A stretch of DNA of 34,518 nt. It comes from Nitrospiraceae bacterium (GTDB taxonomy: Bacteria > Nitrospirota > Thermodesulfovibrionia > UBA6902). The position numbers and the translations under genes are program-made. The notes under the pieces are model-generated. The model was not told the origin of the DNA. It made no database searches and saw only the letters and a program-made list of their open reading frames with translations. Location of the stretch: positions 1,765,722 through 1,800,239 of the forward strand of contig CP070632.1 of assembly GCA_020356065.1 (NCBI GenBank), given 5' to 3'. Positions 7,393-15,610 of the stretch are shown here, piece by piece. The stretch's first letter is position 1; every line of letters starts with the position of its first letter.

Positions 7393-7821
7393 AAATGCCT
7401 GTTCCAGCAGCGTGAACTTTTATTTGGGTCAAGCAGCTCAATGAATAAAACATGAGAACAGCTATCTTTTCCATGACCGATAACCGCTGACCCGGAACCT
7501 GTTGCCTTTAATTCCACAGGAAGATGCTGTTTCATTTTCTGCTTTTGCTCTGTTGAATGAACTCATTGCCCTGCTTAATAGCTGATTATTTATAAGCGAT
7601 GCAGGCCTTCCGGATGAATGCAGGCTCTCCCAAGTAGTGCTATCAAAAAATAAGATATACTTAATATTGAGGCGAAGCCTCCAGACAAACTGGGAGCATG
7701 ACTTCCAAACGACTTTTTTAAAACAGCCCGTAAGTTAACAAGATATAATTACATTCATACCATGAACGCATTATGACGCATTCAATACGTTGTTACGATA
7801 TTCCTGCTGTTATTGGTAAAA
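7393..7821. other. Intergenic stretch with small hairpin
   Basis: About 430 bases between convergent genes. A GAGGC-GAA-GCCTC hairpin lies near 7670-7682, but no U-run follows. The short minus-strand frame at 7320-7535 overlaps the SLOG-like gene, has no recognisable domain and was not called. Confidence 0.4.
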
Positions 7822-8682
7822 TTATGAATAATGCGGATTAACAGCTTTTCTCAGTTCATGCAACATCTTCTGAATTACGTCACTGCTGATTCTCTTTATA
7901 AACCGTATCCGGTCAATACATTCAGGATCCTTTACAATATTGATTAGGTCAGCCTTGCGAATAATTCTGTCAGGAGGCACGTCGTATTTTTTTGCATATT
8001 TATCCCTGATATGAAACACTCTTCTAAATACTGTCTTTTTATCGCTTTGAAGCCTGCTGTATCCGCTTATCTTTCTGTACCTGTCTTCAGGATCTCTGGT
8101 GTAATCCTTGTTCTGGATCTGTAAATTCTTCAATAGAAAAGGCTCTAGTAATTTTTTTGCATACAGCTTTGCCAGAAAAACATCTTTCAATGAAAACAGG
8201 TGAATGACATCATTGAGAGCATATGAAATTGCCTTATCAGACACAGGTCTGTTTATCCAGTTATATCGCTGATATTTCCTTTTCTGTTCAAGAAATATTC
8301 CGAGTTCAAATGCGATGAGCGAATGCAGGTCTTTTTTCTCGTAATCAAGAAGTTCGGCAGCCGGTCTCAAATCCAGTATTGATTTTATCTCGATGCCGGC
8401 ACTATTTTTCAGTAAAGACAAATCGCTCCCTGCATCGTACATTACTTTCAGGATCTTTGGATTTTCAAAGAGATGTTTAAGAGCATTATTGTCTATGTTT
8501 AGCGTATCAATGATTATGCTGTCTACTCCGTCAAAGATCTGCGTTAAGCATAGTTTTTCGCCATAGACATGCAGGTTATTCTCAGCTTCAATATCCAGAG
8601 CAATGATATGATATCCCTTATCATCAATTTTCTTCAGATATGATTTGAGTTCAGCAGCGCTTTCAATATATAAGTAAATCAT
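7822..8682 (-). CDS. RNase D-like 3'-5' exonuclease (DEDDy)
   Basis: 286 aa from ATG 8682; a GTG at 8700 would add six residues and neither start has a strong ribosome binding site. In the 292-residue numbering the catalytic set is complete: Asp36 and Glu38 (ALDIEAEN), Asp93 (DAGSDLSLL), Tyr160 and Asp164 (YALNDVIHL). The exonuclease domain covers about 1-175. The remaining 100 residues include an HRDC-like helical region (FHIRDKYAKKYDVPPDRII). This is the architecture of RNase D, with a shorter C-terminus than the E. coli enzyme (375 aa). It likely trims 3' ends of tRNA and other structured RNAs in the cytoplasm. Confidence 0.88.
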   Translation of the reverse strand: MIYLYIESAAELKSYLKKIDDKGYHIIALDIEAENNLHVYGEKLCLTQIFDGVDSIIIDTLNIDNNALKHLFENPKILKVMYDAGSDLSLLKNSAGIEIKSILDLRPAAELLDYEKKDLHSLIAFELGIFLEQKRKYQRYNWINRPVSDKAISYALNDVIHLFSLKDVFLAKLYAKKLLEPFLLKNLQIQNKDYTRDPEDRYRKISGYSRLQSDKKTVFRRVFHIRDKYAKKYDVPPDRIIRKADLINIVKDPECIDRIRFIKRISSDVIQKMLHELRKAVNPHYS

Positions 8683-8790
8683 TGATTTCTCATAGGACAC
8701 ACGTTCATCGATATAATAGCAGTTTCAGGAAAAGAAGACGCGAGATGCTGAGATTACGAGAGAAGTATGAATGATACAACATCAAAATCG

Positions 8791-8877
8791 TTTCAGCCGC
8801 TTGATCAGTTTCAACCGCTTAACTTAAACTGTTAAGCCCTGAACCATTGAAGCGGTTGGAACGGTTCAAGCTGTTTA
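8791..8877. repeat. Long imperfect palindrome (dispersed repeat element)
   Basis: TTCAACCGCTT (8810-8820) faces AAGCGGTTGGAA (8850-8861) around an inner CTTAA-ACTG-TTAAG hairpin. Outer parts (CAGCCGCTTGA and TCAAGCTG) also pair imperfectly. The core is shared with the palindrome at 13780-13796, so both probably belong to one repeat family. Confidence 0.6.
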
Positions 8878-9040
8878 ATTAATGAGTCACTACTTCTTTA
8901 TCTTTTGCTCGTAAATGTTAATCCTCTCTTTAACAGTCTTTTTTTATTGAGTGACCGATTAATTTTAGAAGTACTTTTTCCTCTCACCCGGAACTTCTTT
9001 TAAATATTCTATAACACTTCCGGCTTTCGTTTGCATATGC

Positions 9041-9275
9041 CTAGTCTCCGCTGATTGAGATGCTCGTCATACGAGTGGGCGAGCGGGGAGGACAAATGAT
9101 GGTGGACTGCGACGATCCGGTGGCCGTTCATAAGGTTTGCCCAACAAGGCTATTCACCGGGCCTATCGCTGGAATCAGATCTTTCTCTGTGACTAAACTG
9201 TCACGATTAACGATCTGATCCCGCACAGTTGACTTACATAACTAATAACTGAAGTCGGCACGGGAACGAGATCAC
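9041..9275. ncRNA. Candidate structured RNA: cluster of nested hairpins
   Basis: The segment is GC-richer than its flanks and holds four consecutive paired elements. These are CTCCGCT/AGCGGGGAG (9046-9090) enclosing CTCGT-CAT-ACGAG (9063-9075); CCGGTGGCC/GGC...CACCGG (9117-9160); GTGAC/GTCAC (9189-9204); and a nested GATCT-TCCCG-GACTT with AAGTC-CGGGA-AGATC (9212-9273). The strand is not determined. It matches no RNA family I can name; RNase P, tmRNA, SRP RNA and tRNA-Sec hallmarks are absent. A 40-codon frame (ATG 9096, TGA 9216-9218) with GGGGAGG upstream lies inside it and may or may not be translated. Confidence 0.4.
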
Positions 9276-9343
9276 AAGATATATAAGATAAATGAGAAAT
9301 CATCTTTTCAAACATTATTATTAAGCTGTAAAGTATTTACCTC

Positions 9344-9814
9344 TTATTCAGTAGCAGCCGGAGCAACTGACCGTTCCGGTGCAACATCCGGTGTCCCTGT
9401 TGAAGCAAAGGCCGGACTTACTTCAAAGTTGTCCTTGTACCACTTTGAATAGTGATGTTTTGCCCACTGTCGGTCCACATTACCATTGATCATGCCTGAG
9501 AGTCCCATGCTGGTATCAAAATTAATTGTGGCCATAAATTTATGCCCAAGCAATAATGATGTTGCAAGCAGAGTCATGCCAAAATGGATGATCCAGGACA
9601 GTATGGCACCGTTAGTCAGCCATATAAACATCCCGGTAACAATATAGAGGGGATAAGTGGCCATTACAATCATGAATTTGATTTTCTCTGCTGCATTGAA
9701 CTTCCCCTGTTAAGGCAACCTGAATCTCTTATTCATAGCTGCCAGACCCATCATAATAATCCACTTGAAATCTTTCAGTGGCACATTAAAGAAGGAGAAG
9801 GTTATCTGGCTTAA
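9344..9814 (-). pseudogene. Formate dehydrogenase cytochrome b (gamma) subunit remnant
   Basis: An open frame of 109 codons (9673-9344) reads back through KFNAAEKIKF and then hits TAA near 9710. Beyond it the same frame continues with LKDFKWIIMMGLAAMNKRFRLP and meets another TAA close to 9814. The pattern FNAAEKIKF, two membrane segments, a His in the second (IIHFGMT) and WAKHHYSKWYKDN matches the C-terminal half of FdnI/FdoI-type cytochrome b subunits, which are normally about 210-220 aa. The first half, with its helices and haem ligands, is missing. The stops are TAA, so Sec cannot rescue them. It is a decayed membrane anchor beside a now soluble-type formate dehydrogenase. Confidence 0.75.
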
Positions 9815-10027
9815 TTACGAAGGATTAGAATCATTGATAACACATGTAGGCTTGACCCCACGGACTTTCTTTCCACGGTTGCACGATCCACGACAGGACG
9901 CACAGCGTGAATCACCGCACCATTGACAGACAAAACAATCCGTACACGGATGTTTTTTGGATTCATTATCCGCTTTTGGATGGACGTATATAAGTCCTTC
10001 GATACCAGGTATCCGTTCGTAGGGCAT
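9815..10027 (-). CDS. Small cysteine-rich protein
   Basis: 70 aa with nine Cys, eight of them in residues 28-49: CTDCFVCQWCGDSRCASCRG, then one more Cys before a basic GKK stretch. The spacing suggests a zinc or iron-sulphur knuckle, not a standard 2x4Fe-4S ferredoxin. I do not recognise a named family with confidence. It lies downstream of the fdh terminator and directly abuts the cytochrome b remnant. The ribosome binding site is weak, so the start is uncertain. A metal-binding accessory role in formate metabolism is only a guess from position. Confidence 0.55.
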   Translation of the reverse strand: MPYERIPGIEGLIYVHPKADNESKKHPCTDCFVCQWCGDSRCASCRGSCNRGKKVRGVKPTCVINDSNPS

Positions 10028-10460
10028 AATCAGGTTTGTCCAGATTAAACAGGTACCAGCTTATATGAGAGTGCGTCAGTATCCTTTCTTTTTTTATGCC
10101 TTCTCTTAACATTAAATTATGCTGATCAAAATCGTATTACTATGATATAAGTCATAAATGAAGTGTTGCCAAAAGCCTGATTGAACTCTACACTAAAAGA
10201 AATTCACGGAATCAACACATTTTTTTTCACGCTCAATTCATAATTACTAATTTGTAATTTGTAATTGTTAATGAATACTCGGCTCACGTTCCATGTTAGA
10301 TGAAAAAGAGAAGTAAGAGGAATTGTTAATGGACGTTTTACGAATTTCAAACTACTAATTATTGGGTGGTTGCCCACTAAAACTGATCTGATGTATCACT
10401 GTTCACATGTGCACTGATAATTAATGAATTGATAACGCAGGATTACACACTCATATAACA
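10028..10460. other. Intergenic stretch, no gene seen
   Basis: About 430 AT-rich bases with simple-sequence character (TAATTTGTAATTTGTAATTG near 10248) between the fdh terminator and the Cys-rich gene. No ORF or RNA gene is supported. Confidence 0.5.
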
Positions 10461-10489
10461 AAAAAAAGCCCCTTGAATTAGGGGGCTTT
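10461..10489 (-). terminator. Rho-independent terminator of the fdh operon
   Basis: AAAGCCCC and GGGGCTTT form an 8-bp stem with a 9-base loop. On the minus strand it runs into seven U. It lies about 90 bases after the fdhA stop. Confidence 0.88.
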
Positions 10490-10509
10490 GGATTCTTTTA
10501 ATGAAATGG

Positions 10510-10534
10510 ATTCCGGCTCACAGCCTGCCGGAAT
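10510..10534. repeat. Dispersed palindrome ATTCCGGC...GCCGGAAT
   Basis: Perfect 8-base arms surround a 9-base spacer, in the GGATTCC...GGAATGACA style of common intergenic repeats. It sits between the fdhA stop and its terminator. Confidence 0.5.
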
Positions 10535-10579
10535 GACAGCGAACGAGGGAATCCGCCTCAAGTGCGGAATAACACCAAG

Positions 10580-13270
10580 CTATTTCTCTATCTTAACCGC
10601 ACAAGCCTTATACTCCGGTGTACCAGTAATCGGATCCTTATGCTCAGAAGTAAGCAGGTTAACCAACGCATCAGCATAATGAAATGTCATGAACACATTG
10701 CCCTTCTGGGAGCGGCGGGTTACTTTCGCCCTCACATTAACCTTACCTCTTCTTGAAGAGACCTTCACATAATCACCGTCTTCAATATTAAGTTTCTCTG
10801 CGTCGGCAGGGCTGATCTCAATCATTTCTTCTGAGACAAGCTTCATAATACCCTTTGCCCTCCTGGTCATTGAACCATTGTTGTAATGCTCCCTGATCCT
10901 TCCGGTAATTAAGGTATAAGGATATTCCCTGTCAGCAGCTTCACCCGGTCCCTTGTGATCAAGCACCATGAACTTGGCCAGTCCGCCCGGTCTTGAAAAA
11001 AGATCGGTATACATCGTCTTTGTCCCGGGATGATCTTTTGTGGGACAGGGCCACTGCAAGCTCTCTGTCTCAAGACGTTCATAACTTATGCCGCCATACT
11101 GAGGCGTAAGGCTCGCGATCTCGTCCATGATATCTGAGGGATGTTCATATGTCATAGGATATCCCATCCTGTTTGCCAGTTTGCATATGACTTCCCACTC
11201 TGCCATTCCGGCAATCGGTTCAATCGCCTTTCTGACTCTCTGCACCCTTCTTTCACCATTCGTGAATGTGCCGTCTTTTTCGGCAAAGCTTGCACCGGGC
11301 AAGATCACATCAGCATATTTTGTGGTCTCTGTATGAAAAATGTCCTGTACAACAAGAAATTCAAGGGAACTGAGTGCTTTTCTCACCTCATGTACATTGG
11401 GATCTGTATGTGCCGGATCTTCACCGAGAATGAATATACCCTTGAATTTTCCATGGCATGCCCTGTCCAGCATCTCTACAGATTTAAGACCAGGAACTGG
11501 ATCAATAGGAACCTTCCATGCCTTTTCAAACTTTGCTCGCACTGCCGGATCAGATACCGACTGATATCCCGGCAGAGTCGCAGGAAGCGGCCCCAGGTCA
11601 GACGCTCCCTGAACATTGTTCTGCCCTCTCAGGGCCATAATGCCAGTTGAAGGACGGCCGATGTGTCCGCAGAGCAGGGCAAGGTTTGCAATTGACATTG
11701 AGTTCTCAGTCCCTGTCTGGTGCTCGGTAACTCCCAGACCGTAGACTATCATTGCCTTGTCAGCATGTGAATACAGGCGTGCCGCCTCTACAATATCATC
11801 CGCTTTCACACCGGTGAGTCTTTCCACTGTTTTCAGGTCATATTTCTCAACCTGTCTTTTAAATGCCTCAAAACTCTCTGTTCTCTTTTCAATAAAATCC
11901 CTGTTCTCCCATCCATTTTTCAGTATGACATGGGCAAGTCCGTTCATTATCGCGATATTGCTGCCCGGCTTGAGATTAAGCCATACATCAGCGCGCTTTG
12001 CCATCCATGTTTTTCTCGGATCACCAACAATCAGCTTGGCCCCTTTACGCAATGCCTTTTTTAAATACAGGGAAACAATAGGATGGGCCTCTGTCGGGTT
12101 TGAACCAAAGAGAAACAGTGTGTCTATATCAGGCATCTGTGCCAGTGAATTGGTAGCAGCTCCCGCTCCCAGGCTGGTGGCCAGACCGGCCACAGTCGGA
12201 GCGTGTCAGACTCGTGCACAGTTATCAACGTTATTGCTCCTGAAAACTGTGCGTACGAATTTTGAAAGTAAGAAGTTTTCTTCATTGGTACAGCGGGATG
12301 ATGAAAAGCCTCCCACCGAGCCGGGGCCGTGCTTTTTCAGAAGCTTCCTGAAACTGTCCGCCACATGATCAAGGGCCTCGTCCCAGGATACGGTGTGCAT
12401 CCTGTCACCCTTTCTGATCAGGGGATGTTTTATCCTCTCAAAGCTGTGTATGAAATCATATCCGTACCGTCCCTTTATGCAGAGGTTGCCATGGTTAACA
12501 GGTGCATCATATGCAGACGTTACTTTAACGACCTTGCCCTCTTTTACATTAAGGTCAAAGTTGCAGCCCGTGCCGCAGTAGCTGCAGGTAGTCCTGACCT
12601 TTTTAAGTTCAAAGGACCGTCCCTTGCCTCTTCCCTTTTTATCGGTCAGCGCGCCTGTCGGACAGGTAGAGACACACTGGCCGCAGAACTCGCAGTTTTT
12701 TAATGTACGGGGTTTACCGAATGATGTATCAGGAAGCGCCCTGAATCCTCTTCCGGTGAGCTCGATCGTTCCTGCCATTACCACTTCATTGCAGATCCTG
12801 GTGCACCGGCCGCAAAGAATACATTTGTTCGGTTCAAAGGTAATAAATGGATTGTCATCGCGAATCGGCAGGTTCCATTTTTCACCGTAAAATCGTGCAC
12901 CCTTTACATTGTACTCATAAGAAAGGTCCTGAAGTGTGCATGATCCTGTTGCCTCACAGCGCATGCAGTCATTGGGATGATTGGACAGCAGGAGATCAAT
13001 GATATTGGCCCTGATCTTTCTTATTTCATCTGTCTCGGTAAGAATCTCCATATTGTCTGCGACCGGCGTGGTACAGGCCGGTAAAGGCCTGGGTATACGA
13101 TCAACCTTGACAAGGCAGAGACGGCATCCGCCATATGGCTCGAGCCGGTCGTCATGACAGAGGGTCGGAATATATACATTGCCCCTCTTTGCGACCTGCA
13201 GGATCGTTTCATGCGGGCTGCACTCGATCTGCTTGCCGTTTATTTTTACTTTTAATGTGTTATCTGACAA
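10580..13270 (-). CDS. fdhA: Formate dehydrogenase catalytic subunit, selenoprotein (Mo/W-bisPGD)
   Basis: 896 aa when the in-frame TGA at 12206-12208 is read as Sec355; it falls in CARV-Sec-HAPTVAGL, the classic Sec site of FDH-H (RVUHGP). The start is TTG 13270 with AGGAGG six bases upstream. N-terminal cofactors are NuoG-like: a 2Fe-2S domain (Cys38, 49, 52, 66), HxxxCxxCxxxxxC (98-111) and two 4Fe-4S clusters (Cys150-160 and 193-203). Then comes the 4Fe-4S of the molybdopterin domain (Cys229, 232, 236, 264) and the bis-PGD domain, ending in the dinucleotide-binding C-terminal barrel (TGRIREHYNNGSMTRR). It oxidises formate to CO2, or the reverse, and passes electrons to the HydB/NuoF-like and NuoE-like partners encoded upstream. 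It is cytoplasmic, with no Tat signal. Mo or W cannot be told from sequence. Confidence 0.95.
12177..12193 (-). promoter_or_regulatory. Bacterial SECIS hairpin of fdhA
   Basis: GUGGCC-GGUCU-GGCCAC is a perfect 6-bp stem with the same GGUCU loop as E. coli fdhF. The loop begins 19 bases after UGA. Outer GCUCC and GGAGC can extend the stem. Confidence 0.88.
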
Positions 13271-13288
13271 TGTATTCCTCCTGCAAAA

Positions 13289-13750
13289 TTAATCCCAGAG
13301 AAAATCAACCATATTGATAAACTTGTCATTCATATTGCGTAATATGTGACTGATCTCTATGGCCATGTCACGTACTATTTTATACGCAATCTTCGGATTC
13401 CTGTTAAGTAGCTTGTCCATGTCTGCCTTGCGGATGATAAAAAGGTTCGTCTTCATCAGGGCCTCGGCAGAAGCAGAGTGAGAACGTCCGTCTAGACAGG
13501 AGAGTTCTCCGAGGAAACTGTCTTTCTTGAGCACCGCAAGGACCTGCTTGTTACCGTCCTTGGTCCTCCGGCTGATACCGACCTTTCCCGCATCTATAAT
13601 ATGGAGTCCCTGTTCAGGACTGCCCTCTTCCCATATGACCGCACCCTTTCTTAATGATTTCTCCTTTATCAATTTGGAGACTTTTTTCAGCTCTTCATTT
13701 GTCAGGTCCTTGAATAACGAAATCTTCTTTAATCGGGCTAAAGTCGGCAT
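13289..13750 (-). CDS. Cyclic-nucleotide-binding-domain protein in the fdh operon
   Basis: 153 aa from ATG 13750, chosen for its strong AAAGGAGG. A cNMP-binding (Crp-like) beta-barrel domain fills residues 8-125 (LFKDLTNEELKKVSKL, GDGSxxxG-type turn EEGSPEQGLHIIDAGKVGIS, FLGELSCLDGRSHSASAEA). The phosphate-binding cassette resembles FGExxxLxxxxRxAxA with Arg retained. There is no DNA-binding helix-turn-helix; the C-terminus is helical only. It lies between the diaphorase and catalytic subunit genes with 18 bases to fdhA, so it is made with the enzyme. It may be a ligand-sensing accessory or regulatory subunit; the ligand is unknown. Confidence 0.88.
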   Translation of the reverse strand: MPTLARLKKISLFKDLTNEELKKVSKLIKEKSLRKGAVIWEEGSPEQGLHIIDAGKVGISRRTKDGNKQVLAVLKKDSFLGELSCLDGRSHSASAEALMKTNLFIIRKADMDKLLNRNPKIAYKIVRDMAIEISHILRNMNDKFINMVDFLWD

Positions 13751-13779
13751 AGTTCCTCCTTTAAAAAACATTTCAAACG

Positions 13780-13796
13780 GTTCAAGCCGCTTGAAC
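13780..13796. repeat. Perfect intra-operon palindrome
   Basis: GTTCAAG-CCG-CTTGAAC lies between the diaphorase stop and the cNMP-domain gene. It would form a 7-bp mRNA hairpin with a 3-base loop and may mark mRNA processing or simply be a repeat insertion. It shares its core with 8791-8877. Confidence 0.6.
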
Positions 13797-13802
13797 AATG
13801 TA

Positions 13803-15599
13803 TTATAATATCGCTCCAAACGGACATGCGTCGTAGCATGATCCGCATTTTATACATTTTGATTTATCAAGTTGTGCAAACTGCTTTTTCTCCCATATAA
13901 TAGCTTCAGTCGGACAGACCCTGAAACATTTACCGCACTTTTTGCAGAATTCTTCACTGATAAGATACTGGCGCAGGGACTTGCATGCCCCTGCCGGACA
14001 GATTCCATCATTTATATGGGATTCGTACTCATGTCTGAAAAAATTTATAGTGGACATGACCGGATATGGCGCTGAACGGCCTAAACCACAGAGAGATCCG
14101 AGCCGTATCGTATCAGCCAGCTCAAGCAGCAGCTCTATGTCGCCCTTCTTCCCTTTGCCTTCTGTTATCCTGGTCAGCATCTCGAGCATTCTCTTGGTCC
14201 CCACCCTGCAGGGAACACATTTTCCGCACGATTCGTCTTCGGTAAAGGTCAGGAAGAACTTGGCCATATCTACCATGCAGGTTGTGTCATCCATCACCAC
14301 CATGCCGCCCGAACCCATCATCGAACCTATTTTTGTAAGGGAATCGAAATCAACAGGCATATCAATATGTTTGGCCGGAATACAGCCGCCTGAAGGTCCG
14401 CCTGTCTGCACTGCTTTCAGTTCACGGTTCTTTTCAACACCGCCGCCAATGTCATAAATAATTTCCTTAAGGGACATTCCAAGAGGAACTTCAATCAGTC
14501 CTGTGTTCTTGCATTTGCCTGTAAGCGCAAACACCTTGGTCCCTGTATTCTTCTTTGTGCCGAATGAAGTAAACCAGTCCGCGCCTTTCAGCATAATCAG
14601 AGGAACATTTGCAAGGGTCTCCACATTATTAAGTGCGGTCGGTTTGTCATAAAGACCCCTGGTCACAGATCTCGGAGGTGTCGGCCTTGGCATACCGCGT
14701 TTGCCCTCAATGGAACGCATCAGGGCAGTGCTCTCACCACAGACAAAAGCGCCGGCGCCGAGTTTGATTTTAATATCAAAGTTATATGAGGACTTGAATA
14801 TATTCTTTCCAAGATAATTTTTCTCTCTTGCCTGATCAAGGGCTATCCGCAGCCTCTCCACTGCAAGAGGATATTCAGCACGGATATATACATACCCGAG
14901 CTCTGCTCCGATGGCATACCCACCAATAATCATGCCCTCAATAACAGCATGCGGATTCCCCTCAATTATCGAACGGTCCATGAATGCACCTGGATCTCCC
15001 TCATCAGCATTACAAATAATATATCTCGGTGTGACCGGGGTCCTTCTGCAGAAATCCCATTTCATGCCGCATGAAAAACCTGCACCACCCCTTCCGCGCA
15101 AACCGGAATTGCGTACTTCCTCGATAACCTCAAGGGGATCTAACGTGAGTGATTTTTTAGCGGCTTTGTAACCGTCAATGGCAATATATGCGTCGATGTC
15201 TTCCGGGTCGATCTGTCCGCACTGGTGAAGCAGTATTTTGGTCTGTCTGTTATGAAATTCATGGTACTCAGGCCCAACCAGCCATTTTTCAACAGGTTCA
15301 CCTTTTACAATATGTTCTTCCACAATGGTATTTACCATCTCAGGGGTGATCAGCTGGTAGGTCTCGGTCTTTTTGTTGCGGATTACGTCTACAAGAACGT
15401 CCTTGGCACAGAAACCTCTGCAGCCCGTCTTGTTCACGCATTTTTTTACAATAGTGGCCTTGATCTTTCTGGCCTTGAGCTGATTTGTAAATTCATCGAT
15501 GACACCCTGACTGCCCGCAGCCAGACCGCCTGTTCCAACGCATACTCTGATAGTCAGGCTCTTCAGATCAGATTTCTTTGTTTTTGTCTTTACCGGCAT
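13803..15599 (-). CDS. HydB/NuoF-like flavoprotein subunit of formate dehydrogenase
   Basis: 598 aa, the usual size of HydB/HndC-type subunits. A thioredoxin-like 2Fe-2S domain comes first (Cys20 ... Cys60 and Cys64); the residue four after Cys20 plus one, normally Cys, is Gly25, so one ligand may be missing. Next are the NADH/FMN motifs: GRGGAGFSCGMKWDF, NADEGDPGAFMDR and GAGAFVCGESTALMRSIEG. A 4Fe-4S site follows (CGKCVPCR ... CGLG). The C-terminus adds a 2x4Fe-4S ferredoxin domain (CKKCGKCFRVCP, CIKCGSCYDACP). It transfers electrons between formate dehydrogenase, NAD(H) and probably ferredoxin. The extra ferredoxin domain is shared with electron-bifurcating complexes, so bifurcation is plausible but not proven. 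AGGAG precedes ATG by six bases. Confidence 0.93.
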   Translation of the reverse strand: MPVKTKTKKSDLKSLTIRVCVGTGGLAAGSQGVIDEFTNQLKARKIKATIVKKCVNKTGCRGFCAKDVLVDVIRNKKTETYQLITPEMVNTIVEEHIVKGEPVEKWLVGPEYHEFHNRQTKILLHQCGQIDPEDIDAYIAIDGYKAAKKSLTLDPLEVIEEVRNSGLRGRGGAGFSCGMKWDFCRRTPVTPRYIICNADEGDPGAFMDRSIIEGNPHAVIEGMIIGGYAIGAELGYVYIRAEYPLAVERLRIALDQAREKNYLGKNIFKSSYNFDIKIKLGAGAFVCGESTALMRSIEGKRGMPRPTPPRSVTRGLYDKPTALNNVETLANVPLIMLKGADWFTSFGTKKNTGTKVFALTGKCKNTGLIEVPLGMSLKEIIYDIGGGVEKNRELKAVQTGGPSGGCIPAKHIDMPVDFDSLTKIGSMMGSGGMVVMDDTTCMVDMAKFFLTFTEDESCGKCVPCRVGTKRMLEMLTRITEGKGKKGDIELLLELADTIRLGSLCGLGRSAPYPVMSTINFFRHEYESHINDGICPAGACKSLRQYLISEEFCKKCGKCFRVCPTEAIIWEKKQFAQLDKSKCIKCGSCYDACPFGAIL

Positions 15600-15610
15600 T
15601 CATGCTCCTG

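Noticed and set aside
7320-7535. 71-codon minus-strand frame
   Set aside because: It overlaps the end of the SLOG-like gene and shows no recognisable domain or ribosome binding site.
9096-9218. 40-codon small ORF with a GGGGAGG Shine-Dalgarno
   Set aside because: Not called as a gene, because the hairpin structure explains the region at least as well and no homologue is recognised. It is mentioned under the structured-RNA entry.
9041-9275. tRNA-Sec, RNase P, tmRNA or SRP RNA
   Set aside because: The diagnostic motifs of these RNAs (for example the tRNA-Sec TCA anticodon arm, the P4 core or the GGTCAGG domain) were not found.
9700-9715. Stop in the cytochrome b remnant as another Sec codon
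   Set aside because: The codon is TAA, not TGA, and the N-terminal half of the protein is missing, so it is a pseudogene.
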